Shown here piece after piece: positions 1 through 10,889 of a stretch of DNA of 64,000 bases. The stretch comes from Loripinus fragilis (Eukaryota; Mollusca; Bivalvia; Lucinida; Lucinidae). The stretch covers positions 69,113,753 to 69,177,752 of the forward strand of contig OZ026525.1 of assembly GCA_964019695.1 (NCBI GenBank), given 5' to 3'. The translations under genes were made by a program, and so were the position numbers. Every line of letters begins with the position of its first letter. Position 1 is the stretch's first letter. The notes under the pieces are model-generated. The model did not search any database. It was not told the DNA's origin and worked only from the letters and a program-made list of their open reading frames with translations.

Positions 1-780
1 GTAACCGTCAGACAAAACGTAATCTGGTTTAGCGTCAGTGGATTGACGTTACTTTAAAGGATACAAGCCCACATCCAAAATTATAACTTTCAATTCTAAC
101 GTAAAGCAAAAGGTACTTAATGGTGAAAAACGTTGAAAACGTCAGAGAATGGTACCCGTTTATGCCATGTTTCTGCGTACCATAATGACGTTAAAATGCC
201 CGGTTTCCATTTTTCGACTTTTCAGCGAACTGAATTAAGCGTTAATGCAATCCTTTTGATGCTAGTGTGGCACAAGCACCCTGAACAGTTCTCTTAGTCA
301 TTCATTTGAAAACGTATTCTATGGATAGCGTTACCACCTACATTTAGCCTAGAATTCAGATTAACGTCACTTTGCATGAATCAAATACGCAGAGACAAAC
401 TTTTATAAACTTGCCTTACCCTTAATTGTCTTTCTAATGGCACCCTCTTAAACACGAAAACCCTTTCAATTAAGCACGTCTACGCAACGAAAAATGTACT
501 GTTTTTGACTTGCAAACGACATTATAAAACGACGTTATTAGTTTCTGAGACTCAACGTTTGCCTCAAAGGCTCAATTGAGACGACTTTAATTTTTTGTCA
601 GAATGGCTGTTTCGACCTAATTGGAGAAAAGAGACTTTATAAACCGATGCTGTATCAATTTTGTATTGCGAGTAATGCATGTGAAAAGCGTTTTTGACCC
701 CTTTCTTGTTTAACGCAACGAACAACGCAGTAGAAATCAAATAAATTACTTTAATTGCTTTCATTAACTTTAACACATAT
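1..780. repeat. ACGTT/AACGTC-rich segment, possible arm of a DNA element
   Basis: No convincing gene is seen. The stretch is unusually rich in short motifs of the form GACGTTA, AACGTC and GCGTTA, at least a dozen of them in both orientations. The same motif saturation occurs inside the inverted-repeat element at 50,805-51,950, so this may be one arm of a related element cut off by the window edge. No matching terminus is visible here, so the link is an inference. The 70-codon open frame at 564-776 is probably chance. Confidence 0.3.
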
Positions 781-1030
781 CAAACCATCATTTCAGCAGA
801 AATTTTATAACTTTAAATAATTTGCTCACACATAAAATTAATCGTTATGTATCCGTGCTAAACTTTTGTTGAGCAGTATATATTAATTTTGGTTCTCTTG
901 ACTCAAAATGAATGAGGCCTAGCATAAATTTTGCTGTTTTTTGTAGAGTGCCAACCTAAAGGCGCCAAAAAGTGGTAAATAATGGCGGTCACCAGGGTAT
1001 ATCATTCTTATTTATTGATTGAGCTACGTC

Positions 1031-1200
1031 CAATCTATAATTCTATGGCAGTCTCAATGTGATTGAAATCCAGTCTGTAATTCTATGGCAGTCTCATTGT
1101 GATTGAAATCCAGTCTGTAACTCTATGACAGTCTCATTGTGATTGAAATCCAGTCTGTAATTCTATGGCAGTCTCATTTCGATTAAAATCCAGTCTGTAA
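1031..1200. repeat. 40-bp tandem repeat, about four copies
   Basis: A 40-bp unit containing CAGTCTGTAATTCTATGGCA and then CTCATTGTGATTGAAATC repeats about four times with few mismatches, followed by a truncated unit. There is no unique spacer between units, so this is a minisatellite and not a CRISPR-like array. Confidence 0.85.
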
Positions 1201-1313
1201 AATCCAGTCCAGCTATTATGGATATTAGGTATGTGCCCTTTCCAGACAATGAATTAAAATGGGCCGAAGGGTTGGCGCCTGTTTGTTTCACATACAGCAA
1301 AAGTTTGTGTTTT

Positions 1314-1437
<124 letters not shown>

Positions 1438-1558
1438 ACTGTGGATCATCTTCAACTTGAGTAAATTAACACATAAAGCGCCACCTATAACTTGCAGCAG
1501 ACGATAATTTGATAATATCAAATATTGCCGCTTTTTTGCAAAAATAACAAAGTTATAC

Positions 1559-1782
1559 TGGGAGCACAGTTGCTCAGTGGTTGAGTGCTTGACTCGAGGC
1601 CGAAGGGCCTTGCGTTTGAGCCTCACCGGCGTCACTGCGTTGTGTCCTTGGGCGTCACTGCCTTGTGTCCTTGGGCAAGTCACATTTGTCCTAGCTTAGT
1701 ACTGGTACAACCCAGGAAGACCCATCCCGGCGTAACTAAATGTTTGTTGACTGGGACGTAAAGAATCAAAGCAAACAAATCG
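1559..1782 (+). mobile_element. tRNA-derived SINE (family 1) with 12-bp target duplication
   Basis: The head carries tRNA-like internal promoter boxes: an A box near 1570-1592 (GCTCAGTGGTTGAGTGC) and a degenerate B box near 1613-1625. The tail ends in GGGACGTAAAGAATCAAAG. The element is flanked by a perfect 12-bp direct repeat, ACAAAGTTATAC, at 1547-1558 and 1783-1794, the signature of LINE-assisted insertion. Inside, a 23-bp block (GTCACTGCGTTGTGTCCTTG...) is duplicated in tandem, a feature the other copies lack. Other copies lie at 2165-2360, 13,661-13,862, 27,683-27,814 and 38,558-38,757. Confidence 0.88.
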
Positions 1783-2164
1783 ACAAAGTTATACGGGATG
1801 ATATTTCACGAATCTCACGAAATCTCACGAAATATTATTCCTGATTCTAGTCAAACATAAAATGTATGACGAAAACTGTACGTGATTGGCGCGTTAAAAT
1901 TGCTGCGGGATTCGAAATACTGTTCAGGGAATATGATACTGTTAACGATTTCGCATTTGATATGCATCATTTATTCAAAACAATTAATGAAAATGCCATT
2001 CAAATGCCAAATGGCTCCTGCTTCCTACGCATTATACGTTATAATTCTTCACACGAGTTGATAACATAACTTCTATTGTGTCTTCACACAAAACATTACA
2101 AATTCTCTGATGGCAATTAGGCGTTTGGCCCTAACATGCACGGGTGATTACGCTGCGCTTGATC

Positions 2165-2360
2165 AATTTGATTCGTTACGTCCCAGTAAACAACTGTTCA
2201 GTTATGTCAGGACGGTCTTCCTGGATTGAACCAGCACTAAGCAGGGATTAATGTGTCTTGCTCATGGACCACAACACTGTGTCGCCAGTGAGGATAGAAT
2301 CGACAACCCCTCTATCTTGAGATTAGCACTCTGCATGTACCACTGACCCACTGCGCTGCC
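2165..2360 (-). mobile_element. SINE family 1, diverged copy
   Basis: Reverse-strand relative of the 1559-1782 SINE. The tail TTTGATTCGTTACGTCCCA is at the low-coordinate end and the tRNA-like head, ending CACTGCGCTGCC, at the high end. It is clearly more diverged than the other copies and no clean target duplication was found. Confidence 0.7.
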
Positions 2361-2399
2361 ATTTATCTTTTAGACTATAGCATTGTACCCTGGCATTCA

Positions 2400-3735
2400 A
2401 TTAAGGGGACCTTGCACCCCCACCCCACGACATTTTTTCATGTGTGTCAAATTGTTTATTGGGACCCCCTAGACGCGAAACGAAGAAGTTGCCTACCAAA
2501 AGATTTGGTATGGGTTATGTGAAAATACATGGCGACCCATAGCGGATTTGATAATGGGGGTATGCCTACAAAAGTACTGATATCTCAGCTGTACTCATCC
2601 TAGACTACTAACTTAAAAAAAATTAAAGCTTAGACATAGGCCTATTATCCTCTTGTTGCATATGCAAATTATCTAATTTGCATATTCATATATATTTATG
2701 AAAACTTTAAAATTGTGATTCATGAATGGGGTATATGTACAAGATCAATAATATCTCAGCTGCTTTTAGCCATAGATTACTAAAATTTGTACTTAATTAA
2801 AGCTAAGACCTAGGCCTTGCATTCCATGGTCAAATATGCAAATTATCATATTTGCATAATTCCCGTATTCATGAATATTAATAAAAACGCTAGAAAACAC
2901 AGAAAAATCATTAAATATGAATAGGCTGATTTCATCCCAATACTGTCATTGATGCATGTTATATAATATAATCAACGTTACAATATTACAAGTCCATTCA
3001 TCTAGTGGTCCTATATGAATATTATCTCATTTGCATATTCATGAATATACACAAAAACTTTGAAAATCTGAGAGAAAATCACGTAAAAACTATAAGCCTA
3101 GGGGCGAAGTTGAGGTACGATCTACCTGCATTCCTAGGGCATTTTAAAGTCATGCCAAATTGTTCATTTGACCCTCTGAATTCGAAACGAAGTTCTCCTC
3201 AAAACATTTTGGTATGGGCTATTTGAAAATGCATGGTTTCCATGGCAACCCCTTATACGATTCTCTCGAAAGGGGGGTAGGCCTAAAAATTCAATAATAT
3301 CCAGGGTTCTACTTATCCTAGAGCACTAAAATTGGTGTCAAATTAAAGCTGAGACACATGTCTTTCTTTCTGTGGTAAGATGTGTAAATTATCTAATTTG
3401 CATGTTTATGAATATTAATTAAAACCTAAAAAATTGAAGTAAAATCATAAACAAACATAAATGCACATTTCAGCACAAAAAACATCATCAAACCACCATT
3501 TTTTAGCGTTTTTATTAATATTCATGAATAAGCAAATAATGCAAATATATATAACTTGCATATTTGACCATGGAATCAAAAGCCTATGTCTTAGCTTTAA
3601 TTTGGTGCAAATTGTAGTAAGCTACGACTAACAGCAGCTGAGATATTATTGATCTTGTACGTATACCCCCATTCGTGAACAACATTTTAATGTTTTCATA
3701 AATATTTATGAATATGCAAATTAGATAATTTGGAA
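2400..3735. repeat. Degenerate ~190-500 bp repeats with TTTGCATATTCATGAATA blocks, one copy inverted
   Basis: Three direct copies (starting near 2555, 2729 and 3270) share the order: GGGGTAT.., AATATCTCAGCTG.., ATTAAAGCT.AGAC, GCAAATTATCTAATTTGCAT, ATTCATGAATAT. A further copy at about 3490-3690 is in reverse orientation. The copies are far apart in sequence, so the array is old. No coding potential is seen. Confidence 0.65.
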
Positions 3736-3736
3736 T

Positions 3737-4018
3737 ATGGTTATCCTAATTCTAAAGCACATCTATAGTTTCCCCTCAAATTGGAACGTTGCAAGCGGCA
3801 TAAAGCTGCACAAAGGCGTACGTCATCCAACGAAATGTGACGTATTTAATGACGTCAAACTATTTCCGACAGTATCGCAGGATATAATGTCGCACATTTT
3901 TAACGTTATCCAACCAGACAAAAGCAAGTGCATTAGAATTTGTCATTATGATTGCAACATTGTTAGGGCCCCGCCAACAAGTTGGGGGAGCTCTCTTGTT
4001 TTCGGCTTGTCTGCCTGA
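3737..4018. repeat. Interspersed repeat homologous to 52,035-52,330
   Basis: Blocks such as ATGGTTATCC.CATTCTAA, AGCTGCA, CCAACGAAA, GCGACAGTATCGCAGGATAT and GACATTATCCAATCAGAC recur in the same order at 52,035-52,330. At that site the sequence lies just outside a large inverted-repeat element. The 93-codon open frame here is not conserved between the two copies, so I treat it as repeat and not gene. Confidence 0.6.
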
Positions 4019-4438
4019 CTGCTTGTCTCTCTGTCAGTAGTCCGTCTGTCTAGCCCGCTGTCCAAACGCTGTCGTGATCACCCTAACTTAACACTCTCAT
4101 TTTTAATCAGATTTGTTCCAAATTCCGTAATGGATTCCTTCCATCAAACACTGGTTCAAGCTTGATTTCGTTTTTTTCCGACGAACGATAATCAAGATGG
4201 GCGACAAAATGGTCCCGCCTAGTATCAGTTTGCATCCGCCCACTGTTGTGGTCACTCTAACTTTGTCATTTTAATCGGATTTCTTCCATTTTTCATATAT
4301 GGATTGCTTCCATCAAACCCTGGTGCAAGTTTGAATATGAGCTTTGTCAGACAAACGATTACCAAGATGGCCGAAAAATGACCGCCGCCTATCAGTTTGA
4401 ATCGTTCCGCTGTTGTGGTCTCTCTAACTACCCCCCCC

Positions 4439-4855
4439 CCCCATTCCACTGGACGGCGATTCCGCTACGCTCATGGCGATCTACGATTTTCTCTAAAAAT
4501 ATTCCAAATCGCCGCGGAAGCGTAGGCAGCCACACGATTTGGGGACTTGACGCTTCCAGTTCCAGTACGCTTCTACTACGCCTCCCTTACGTTCCTGCTA
4601 CGATCCCACTACGACAGTGAAGATCTGGCTACGCTTAGTCTACGCTGATGGCGATGTAGCTGCGATCTTGCTACGTCCTTGGCGATGGAGCTACGCTTTC
4701 GTTGCACTTTTGTATATTTTCTATATAGAATCTGAAACTCCGATACGCCTCTACTACGACCTAGCTACTGCGCTCTTGCCGTTTCTGCTACAATTTGTGT
4801 CATTTTGACCAAACTTTCGAATCGTAGCGGAATCGCCGTCCAGTGGAATAGGGGT
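4439..4855. mobile_element. ~417-bp MITE with CCCC(T)ATTCCAC termini and CTACG-saturated interior
   Basis: Terminal inverted repeats of about 30 bp begin CCCCATTCCACTGGACGGCG and are matched by the reverse complement at 4822-4854. The right flank is TTTAA, consistent with a TTAA target; the left boundary is blurred by a C-tract. The interior is packed with degenerate CTACG(C) copies and their near variants, the same pentamer that lies at the inner edge of the inverted repeat. The open frames at 4378-4620 and 4617-4808 are by-products of this repetition. It is non-autonomous, with no transposase. Confidence 0.8.
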
Positions 4856-4892
4856 TTAAGTCATCTTTTGCTGAATTCTTCCAATTTTCATA

Positions 4893-5856
4893 CGAGGGTC
4901 ATCCAATAAGTTCCGACAATGACCCCATAAAACAAAACCTATTTCTCTAGGACATGTTTCAATAATCTTCACATGTTGTTTAGAATATAGGGAATTGAAT
5001 CACCTGATCAAATATTTTCCATGTTGCAATCGCAATTGGTGCTAGGCAACTAAAGAACACAAGGTAAAGGGCCATGGACGGGACACTATATATGCGGTAT
5101 ATATGCCCAAATTTGGAAGAAATTACAAACTCCTCTTTAAAACTTTTTGTAGAGATAAATAAAGACATTATGTATGTTGATTCTGAATGCCATAGATAAT
5201 GGTTTAGCTTGCGACTGTGGGGTTAGCAGGGTCTTGATTATGACATATCACCAATATTGCAAGAAATATTTTACTTAAAAATGGGTTGTACTAATAGTGT
5301 TTTATATTTGGTAAATAGCATTTATTGAAAGTTATTATTTTCTATGCGTTAAGAATACTATAGAACATATTGATCGAAACATGTATCTATTAATATGCAA
5401 TTTGATCGTAATGGCCTTTTTTAAGCGTTCAAATTATACTGTTTTATAATTAACGCTTAAATTGAGGCGAAATTGTAATTGTCTGTTGTTGCCTAGCAAC
5501 CAAGAACATTCAAAGCAACTAGGTTAATGGCGTTGTGGTATTTGCTGTTATGGGTCAATTGTGTATTCAGACCACATCATCAAACACTAATATAACTTTC
5601 CAAAGAAACAAACTGCATCTTTATCTACCTCTACCCCCAGCAAAAAGATGTTAAAAACGTGATTTTTCGCGGCCATGAGCTTTCACAATGTTGTTTTCAA
5701 ATTTGTATACCTTAAGATCAGGTTGTGATAAAAACTCCATATTTCAAACATGAATAGGCAACACCCATGGCCACATGCAATGGGTAATATAATTTTGATT
5801 CCAATAACAGTTTCTGAGATATGAGACCATTGTCAGAACTTATTGGATGACCCACG
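4893..5856. mobile_element. Mariner-type non-autonomous element, ~964 bp, TA target
   Basis: Inverted ends: CGAGGGTCATCCAATAAGTT at 4893 and the reverse complement of CGTGGGTCATCCAATAAGTT ending at 5856, extending to about 27 bp with few mismatches. TA flanks both ends (4891-4892, 5857-5858). The terminal sequence style (GGGTCATCCAATAAGTTC) resembles mariner elements. It interrupts a unit of the surrounding ~170-bp array, which continues exactly on the other side. I see no transposase remnant in its interior, so it was probably mobilised in trans. Confidence 0.8.
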
Positions 5857-6090
5857 TATGTGAACTCTAGTTCAAGTTCGAACATGAGTTTTTTTCTGAT
5901 CAACGATAACCAAGATGGCCAGCAAAATGACTGTCACCAACCAGTTCTCACTCGTGGACACCCTACCTTAGTCATTATTACCGATTGTTTCCAAATTTTA
6001 TATATGGATTACTTTTATCAATCTCTCATCTAAGTTTGAATGTGGGCTTTGAAGCTAACCAAGATGGCGTCCGAAATGGCCGCAACCTTT

Positions 6091-6392
6091 GAGGGTCTGA
6101 TTAGGGGGTCTGGTATTCACTATTCATTAAAATTTTAGCCTTTTTTCATCTCATAAAAATTTTGGATTATTCATTAAAATAAGACCAATTATTCATTTAA
6201 AGTAAGAAAGGTGTCAAAGATATCTGATTATTCACTATTCATTATTTTTTTCTTCAACTCATTAAAAAATAGGATTATTCATTATTTTTAGGTCCTCACT
6301 ATTCACTATTCACTATTTTTTGGCTCATTATTCACTATTCATTATAAAAAAGGGCCATTATTTACTAATCAGTATACCCCATCCAGACCCTC
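6091..6392. mobile_element. 302-bp MITE filled with ATTCACTATTCATTA motif, 6-bp target duplication
   Basis: Ends are GAGGGTCTG and CAGACCCTC, flanked by direct ACCTTT at 6085-6090 and 6393-6398. The interior is almost entirely runs of ATTCACTATTCATTA-like sequence with short T or A tracts. A second copy of the family lies at 33,454-33,973, itself split by another repeat. Confidence 0.82.
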
Positions 6393-6919
6393 ACCTTTCG
6401 GTTTGCACTTGTGGTCACTGTAACTTAGTCATTTTAATATCACCCGATTCTTCCAAATTTCTTACTTATTACTTTTATCATACAGTCTGGCCCTACTTTG
6501 AATATGCTTTTTGTCTGATGAACGATAACTATGATGGCCGCCAAAAAGGCCATCTATGATCAGTTTGCACTTGTTGAGACTCTCACTTAGTCATTTATTA
6601 TCTGATTTCTTCCAACTTTCATATATATGGACTACTTTCACTAAACTGTTGTTCATATCTGAATACAGTTTTTTCCGATTAACATAATCAAGATTGTCAC
6701 CATAACTGATATGCCCTTTTCACCATAGGCCATTATGTGGGGTCCTTAGTCGGAGTTCGACTGTTCTAGTTATGGACGTCATAACGTTCCCGAAAAACCT
6801 GTTATCCACTAGTGGTTTATCAATTTTATTGCATGGCGTTAATTCACTCCCAAACGTCATATGATTAAAAAAACAATACCATGATTCATCAAACAAATAA
6901 ATCTGTATACATTTTTTAC

Positions 6920-7480
6920 GACTTAAAGACTTATCTATAGCTGAGATGGTTGGAGTCTGATACTGCATCTGTTGTGGAGTCCAACGAGTTTATTTAATGG
7001 ATTTCATTTGCTCTGGTATTCAGTTATATGTACTGTTAAGTCCTTACTATCTTGATTTGTATATGCTAAGGGATGATAAGTAAGGGATCTTTCATGCAAA
7101 CAAAGCAATTATGTGTTTAGATCCATATCAGAATTAAGGGTGAGTTTGGTAACGAGAAACCTTCTAACTGAGTGTTCCTAGGCGGTGCTTCTTTTGTGAA
7201 TCTTTCATGTTTTTTGTTTGTCTTTGCCATACTGGCATGTCTTTTTATTGCAGCCTTGTGGTCACCTGTTGGCAGAGGCCTGGCCTCTTGGCTCTCTTGT
7301 ATTTGATGTTTCTTGTGTTTATGTCCCTTTCCCATAGGGTGTCCTGGGTCAAGTGTGGTACTTGAGTGTATAGATTCCCAATCTTTACCTCTTTACTAAC
7401 TTTGAAGACTTATCTACAGATGAGATAGTTAGGGCCTGATGCTGCATCAGCTTTTTGGCCCAACTTGGTATAATACTAGT
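6920..7480 (+). repeat. Interspersed repeat family X
   Basis: A long composite block: GACTTATCTATAG.TGAGAT.., ATTCAGTTATATGTACTGTT, GGGATCTTTCATGCAAACAA, GTGGTCACCTGTTGG, CCTGGGTCAAGTGTGGTACT. Other copies: 9240-9600, 33,760-33,958, 44,580-44,756 with 46,771-46,880, 58,140-58,380 (all plus), and 28,348-28,575 and 57,190-57,480 (minus). No terminal repeats or intact ORF were found. It may be part of a larger retroelement, but that is not established. Short open frames inside it (e.g. 7117-7335) are not conserved. Confidence 0.65.
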
Positions 7481-8000
7481 TTGATTTTTTCGATCTGGTA
7501 TTCAGCTTTATGTACTATTGAGTCCTTACCTTTGATTCATCTCCTTTTAATATCTTTGATTATAAAGGGTGTTAAGAAAGTTTGTTCTGCAATTAAATTG
7601 TGTTCCTATTATTTTAGTTATCATGTGTCTAATGACAATATACTTCTTGAACAAGGTACAGAATCTCCTTATCGTGAGGATCTATTTTTATACATACAGA
7701 CAAACAGTTTGAATGACCCCTGTACTGTTATATCAAGGTTTTTTTAATTATTCCAGTTGGGTCTAGCGGTAGAGATCTCTGATGAAGCTTATGTATTCCT
7801 GTAAAATTTTTGTTTTTGATAAAACTTAGGCACAAAAAGGCATTTAAATACTCTACGAATATGCCCTAATCACCCATTTCTAGTTTAGTTTTACAATACC
7901 ATCTGAGAATAATATTTGGTTTGGTTTATTAAGGAAACATACTTTGATATTAGTCAAGCGATATTGGAAGTAAGTTTAACTTTTAGACAAGTATAAGTTT
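7480..8000. other. No gene recognised
   Basis: Contains a 102-codon open frame (7439-7747) with no recognisable domain that starts inside repeat family X. I see no splice-site or promoter support for a gene. Confidence 0.4.
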
Positions 8001-8009
8001 TCAATAGAC

Positions 8010-8200
8010 AAATTGCTCTGACCGCACTTCTACCAGATTTCAAAAATAGTAAGTGAGTATGATCAGGAAATACCACAATCACAAACTGCAGACAACCCCG
8101 TGGCACCGCGAGGAAGAGCCGCTCAACCATCACGAGACACCAGGAAGACAAATTAAGCAAAGCAATCAGCTCTCTCTTCCCCATCAAGATGATTGCAATA
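8010..8200 (-). repeat. Interspersed repeat family Y (minus copy)
   Basis: Reverse-strand copy of a ~170-bp block with marker sequences ATCATGATGGGGAAGAG, TGTGGCTCTTCCTC and TGTGGTATTTCCTGATCATA. Plus-strand relatives are at 10,320-10,480, 29,735-29,830 (partial) and 50,370-50,530, with a short piece at 28,295-28,330. Confidence 0.65.
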
Positions 8201-8489
8201 CTAGAATGGACATAAAGTAACGTTCAATAAAACATAGAACAATTACAGACTCCCACAATGGGAGTAACAATAAACAAAAAGTCAACAACAACAGAACCAC
8301 CGCCTTAGAACGGACAGCAGCCTAAGCCACCGGGGGGCTTAAATGCATTTTACTGGTACCAAATCTTCGCCCTAGATTCTGCTGTTGTTGAAGTACAAGA
8401 AATGTTCAGCTCGCATGGAGGCCATCTTACTAATGCAATGTATCATCATGGAAACACTCTAATCAAATTAACACTCCATGATGAAACAA

Positions 8490-8605
8490 AGAAAAAGGGC
8501 TCATGACTCACAGATAGTCAGAGCTAAAGAAAACCTCAAGTTGAGCCACGGTGGGTCCAGCTACAGATAAGCATCAGGCACCAACCCACCGATTAAAGCT
8601 TTACG
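8490..8605. repeat. ~120-bp repeat, inverted copy at 26,395-26,520
   Basis: Shares TTGAGCCACGGTGGG, CATCAGGCACCAACC and CAGAGCTAAAGAAAAC with the reverse complement of 26,395-26,520. No gene is visible between 8,200 and 9,240 beyond short unsupported frames. Confidence 0.55.
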
Positions 8606-9239
8606 CCAAAACTGCTATTTGTTATCATATGTCATTTAGCCATGACCTGAGTAAATAACCAGGAAATCTCTATCAGCTGATCCAGTGGCCTTGAGTTTTC
8701 AGATTTTAAACTTATTCCCTAATGTAAATAATGTCACTGGAATTATTTAAGGTTGACACACTCGACAAGAAATTAACAACGGGATGTTTAATCAAATATT
8801 TTGTCATCGAATAAATTATCTTCAAAATCAAGTACCCCTCGAAAAATGTTGGGCTCGAGGAGCAAAATGGGGGTTTATGACAAAGAACCCTTGTCATGTC
8901 CTGGCCATAGTGATAAGAATATTTTCTAATTGGTTAAGAAACCCTAAATGGAGTTGTTATTCATCTTATTTAAGCCTTTAGTAAGTTTACTAAACTGCAA
9001 GGCTGTAAAGAACCATCGAAAATAAAAAGGTCGCATGTTTTGGAAAATATCAGATTTTTCTAGACCGATTGAAGGACAGTACCCGAATTAAACGTAATTG
9101 TGCGAAGACATTCGATGTCAGACACGATGCCAAACACTATAGAGCATCACAAGGAATAACAGACCCATTGAAAATGCAATTTTTTAGTATAATTTCCTTC
9201 TTTAAATGATTCGAAATTCTATGATGAAGAGCGGAAAGA

Positions 9240-9600
9240 ACTTTCTTAACACCCTTTATGTATAAAGGGATGATCCAATGATAAGTGAGGGATCGTTCAT
9301 GTAAGCCAAGCATCTATGTGTTTTGATCCACATCAGAATTAAGGGTGAGGTTGGTAACGAGAAAGCTTCTTAATGAGTGTTGCAAGGCGATGCTTCTTTT
9401 GTGGATTTTTTTGTTTTTGTCTTTGTCTTACTGTCATGTCTGTTTCTTGCATCCGTGTAGTCACCTGTTAGGAAAGGCCTGGCCTCTTGATTCTCTGGTA
9501 TTTGATGTTTTCTTGTGTTTATGCCCCTTTCCCATACAATTTCCTGGTTCAGGTGAGGCACTGAGTTGTATCGATTCCTGATCGTTGCCTTTAACCTTAC
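9240..9600 (+). repeat. Interspersed repeat family X, copy 2
   Basis: Matches the 7050-7380 part of family X: GATAAGTGAGGGATC, AGAATTAAGGGTGAG.TTGG, GTCACCTGTTAGGAAAGGCC, TTTCCTGGTTCAGGTGAGGC. Open frames at 9345-9581 and 9370-9561 lie wholly inside the repeat. Confidence 0.65.
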
Positions 9601-10290
9601 TTTGTCTAGAAAGATGTGCCTACTCTAGAGAGATTAATCTCGTTATCAGTTATCTCACATATTAACTGTATTACTGCATGTTGCCAGTTAATCTTGGTCT
9701 ATCAAACCGCATGTGCTTCTTTCAAGTCATGATGACTTTGCAATTTTGAATGACGTCGCTAATGACGCTGAATCAACACAAAATCGAAAATTATGTCATA
9801 ATCACTAGTTTAAAGAATGTAACAATGGGTAAACTGATAAATAGAATACCATGTTCGCGTCTTTTGATATCAAGTTTACCACGCTCGGCTTTGACAACGC
9901 ATGTTGAATCGCTCGGCAAGCATCGCGATATGAACAACGTTCTCAAAGCCTTGCCTGGTAAACTCGATATCAAAAGACACTCACCTAGTATTCTCTGTTT
10001 AGTTTAAAGCCTTTTTTCTGAGCACAAGTGGCTCTGTTAGGTCTAGATGCGATGAAACGCTTGACATAGTCTTAATCAAAATGGAATTTTCTATACAATA
10101 TGATATACAATAATCTAGCATGAGTGTGTGGATAGAATAGAAAAATCCCGAGGACGCCAGTAAAATATTTTTCCCCACCCCCTCGGTGGCTTAGACTTCT
10201 GTTCGTTCTAAGGCGTTGGTTCTGTTGTTGTTGATATATTGTTTAATGTACTTCCCATTATTTGTGAGGGATCTTATCTGTGTTTGTTTT
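9600..10290. other. No gene recognised; local palindrome near 9,830-9,990
   Basis: Two imperfectly mirrored segments at about 9838-9895 and 9930-9990 share AAACTGATAAATAGAATACC / CTAGTATTCTCTGTTTAGTT and ATATCAAGTTTACC / GGTAAACTCGATAT. They form a ~160-bp inverted repeat, possibly a small MITE. The overlapping open frames on both strands (9750-10,007 and 9791-9973) are explained by this palindrome. Confidence 0.5.
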
Positions 10291-10476
10291 AAGTTTGTTA
10301 TGCGTTACTTGTGACCATTCTAGTTTTGCAATCATCTTGAAGAAGACGAGAAGTTTGGTTGCTTTGCTGCTTTTATCGTATTACAGATGTCGTGTTACTC
10401 TAAATGTTCTGTGGCTCTTCCTCACGGTGCCGACGGTTGGTCTGCAGTGTGTTATTGTGGTATTTCCTGATTATAC

Positions 10477-10711
10477 TACTGTCGTGCCAACCAAGAGTGA
10501 CAGTGATGTAATACTTTGTTTACAATTGCTTTGTAAAACACTTACTTGTACACTCCAATTGCGCTAACGCGAATCGATGATTAATTTTACTTGTGTTTCA
10601 ATCCTATCCTGAGGATAGGATTAATACTCATGTGATCTATCGATTATAAGTCCCTGACAACTTTGTAAACAAAACATGACGTCACTGTCACTCTTGGCTG
10701 GTAGGACAGTA
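10477..10711. mobile_element. MITE with TACTGTCGTGCCARCCAAGA ends, copy 1
   Basis: About 35-bp inverted ends (left CGTGCCAACCAAGAGTGACA; right the reverse complement of CCTACCAGCCAAGAGTGACA). A central palindrome, CCTATCC.GAGGATAGG, lies near the midpoint. It sits inside a copy of repeat family Y, splitting it after TTTCCTGATTATA. Its sister copy is at 28,058-28,286. Confidence 0.8.
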
Positions 10712-10889
10712 ACTTACATGTACTAACTTACAAACGTTTGATTTTCAGAGGTGACTTAAGGACACCGGGTTCAATATCATTGCGAGAAACTTGCCGAGAG
10801 AATTCACTCATACTGCTTCATCTGATCAAGTAAAGCCTTCCTGTCAAATAAAGGTGAAAATGAAAAAAAACGGTACCTCGCCGTGATTG

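Larger units (their letters stand above)
4080..6720. repeat. ~165-180 bp tandem array, interrupted by three transposons
   Basis: The unit reads roughly: GTCACTCTAACTTAGTCATT, ATCGGATTTCTTCCA, TATATGGATTACTTCCATCA, AACGATAACCAAGATGGCCG. Units are seen at about 4080-4260, 4260-4435, 4856-4890 continuing at 5857-5950, 5950-6090, 6393-6560 and 6560-6720. The breaks are occupied exactly by the inserts at 4439-4855, 4893-5856 and 6091-6392. No coding function is seen. Confidence 0.75.

Noticed and set aside
1031..1200. Short regularly spaced repeats resembling a CRISPR array
   Set aside because: The 40-bp units are contiguous with no unique spacers, and the DNA is clearly eukaryotic.
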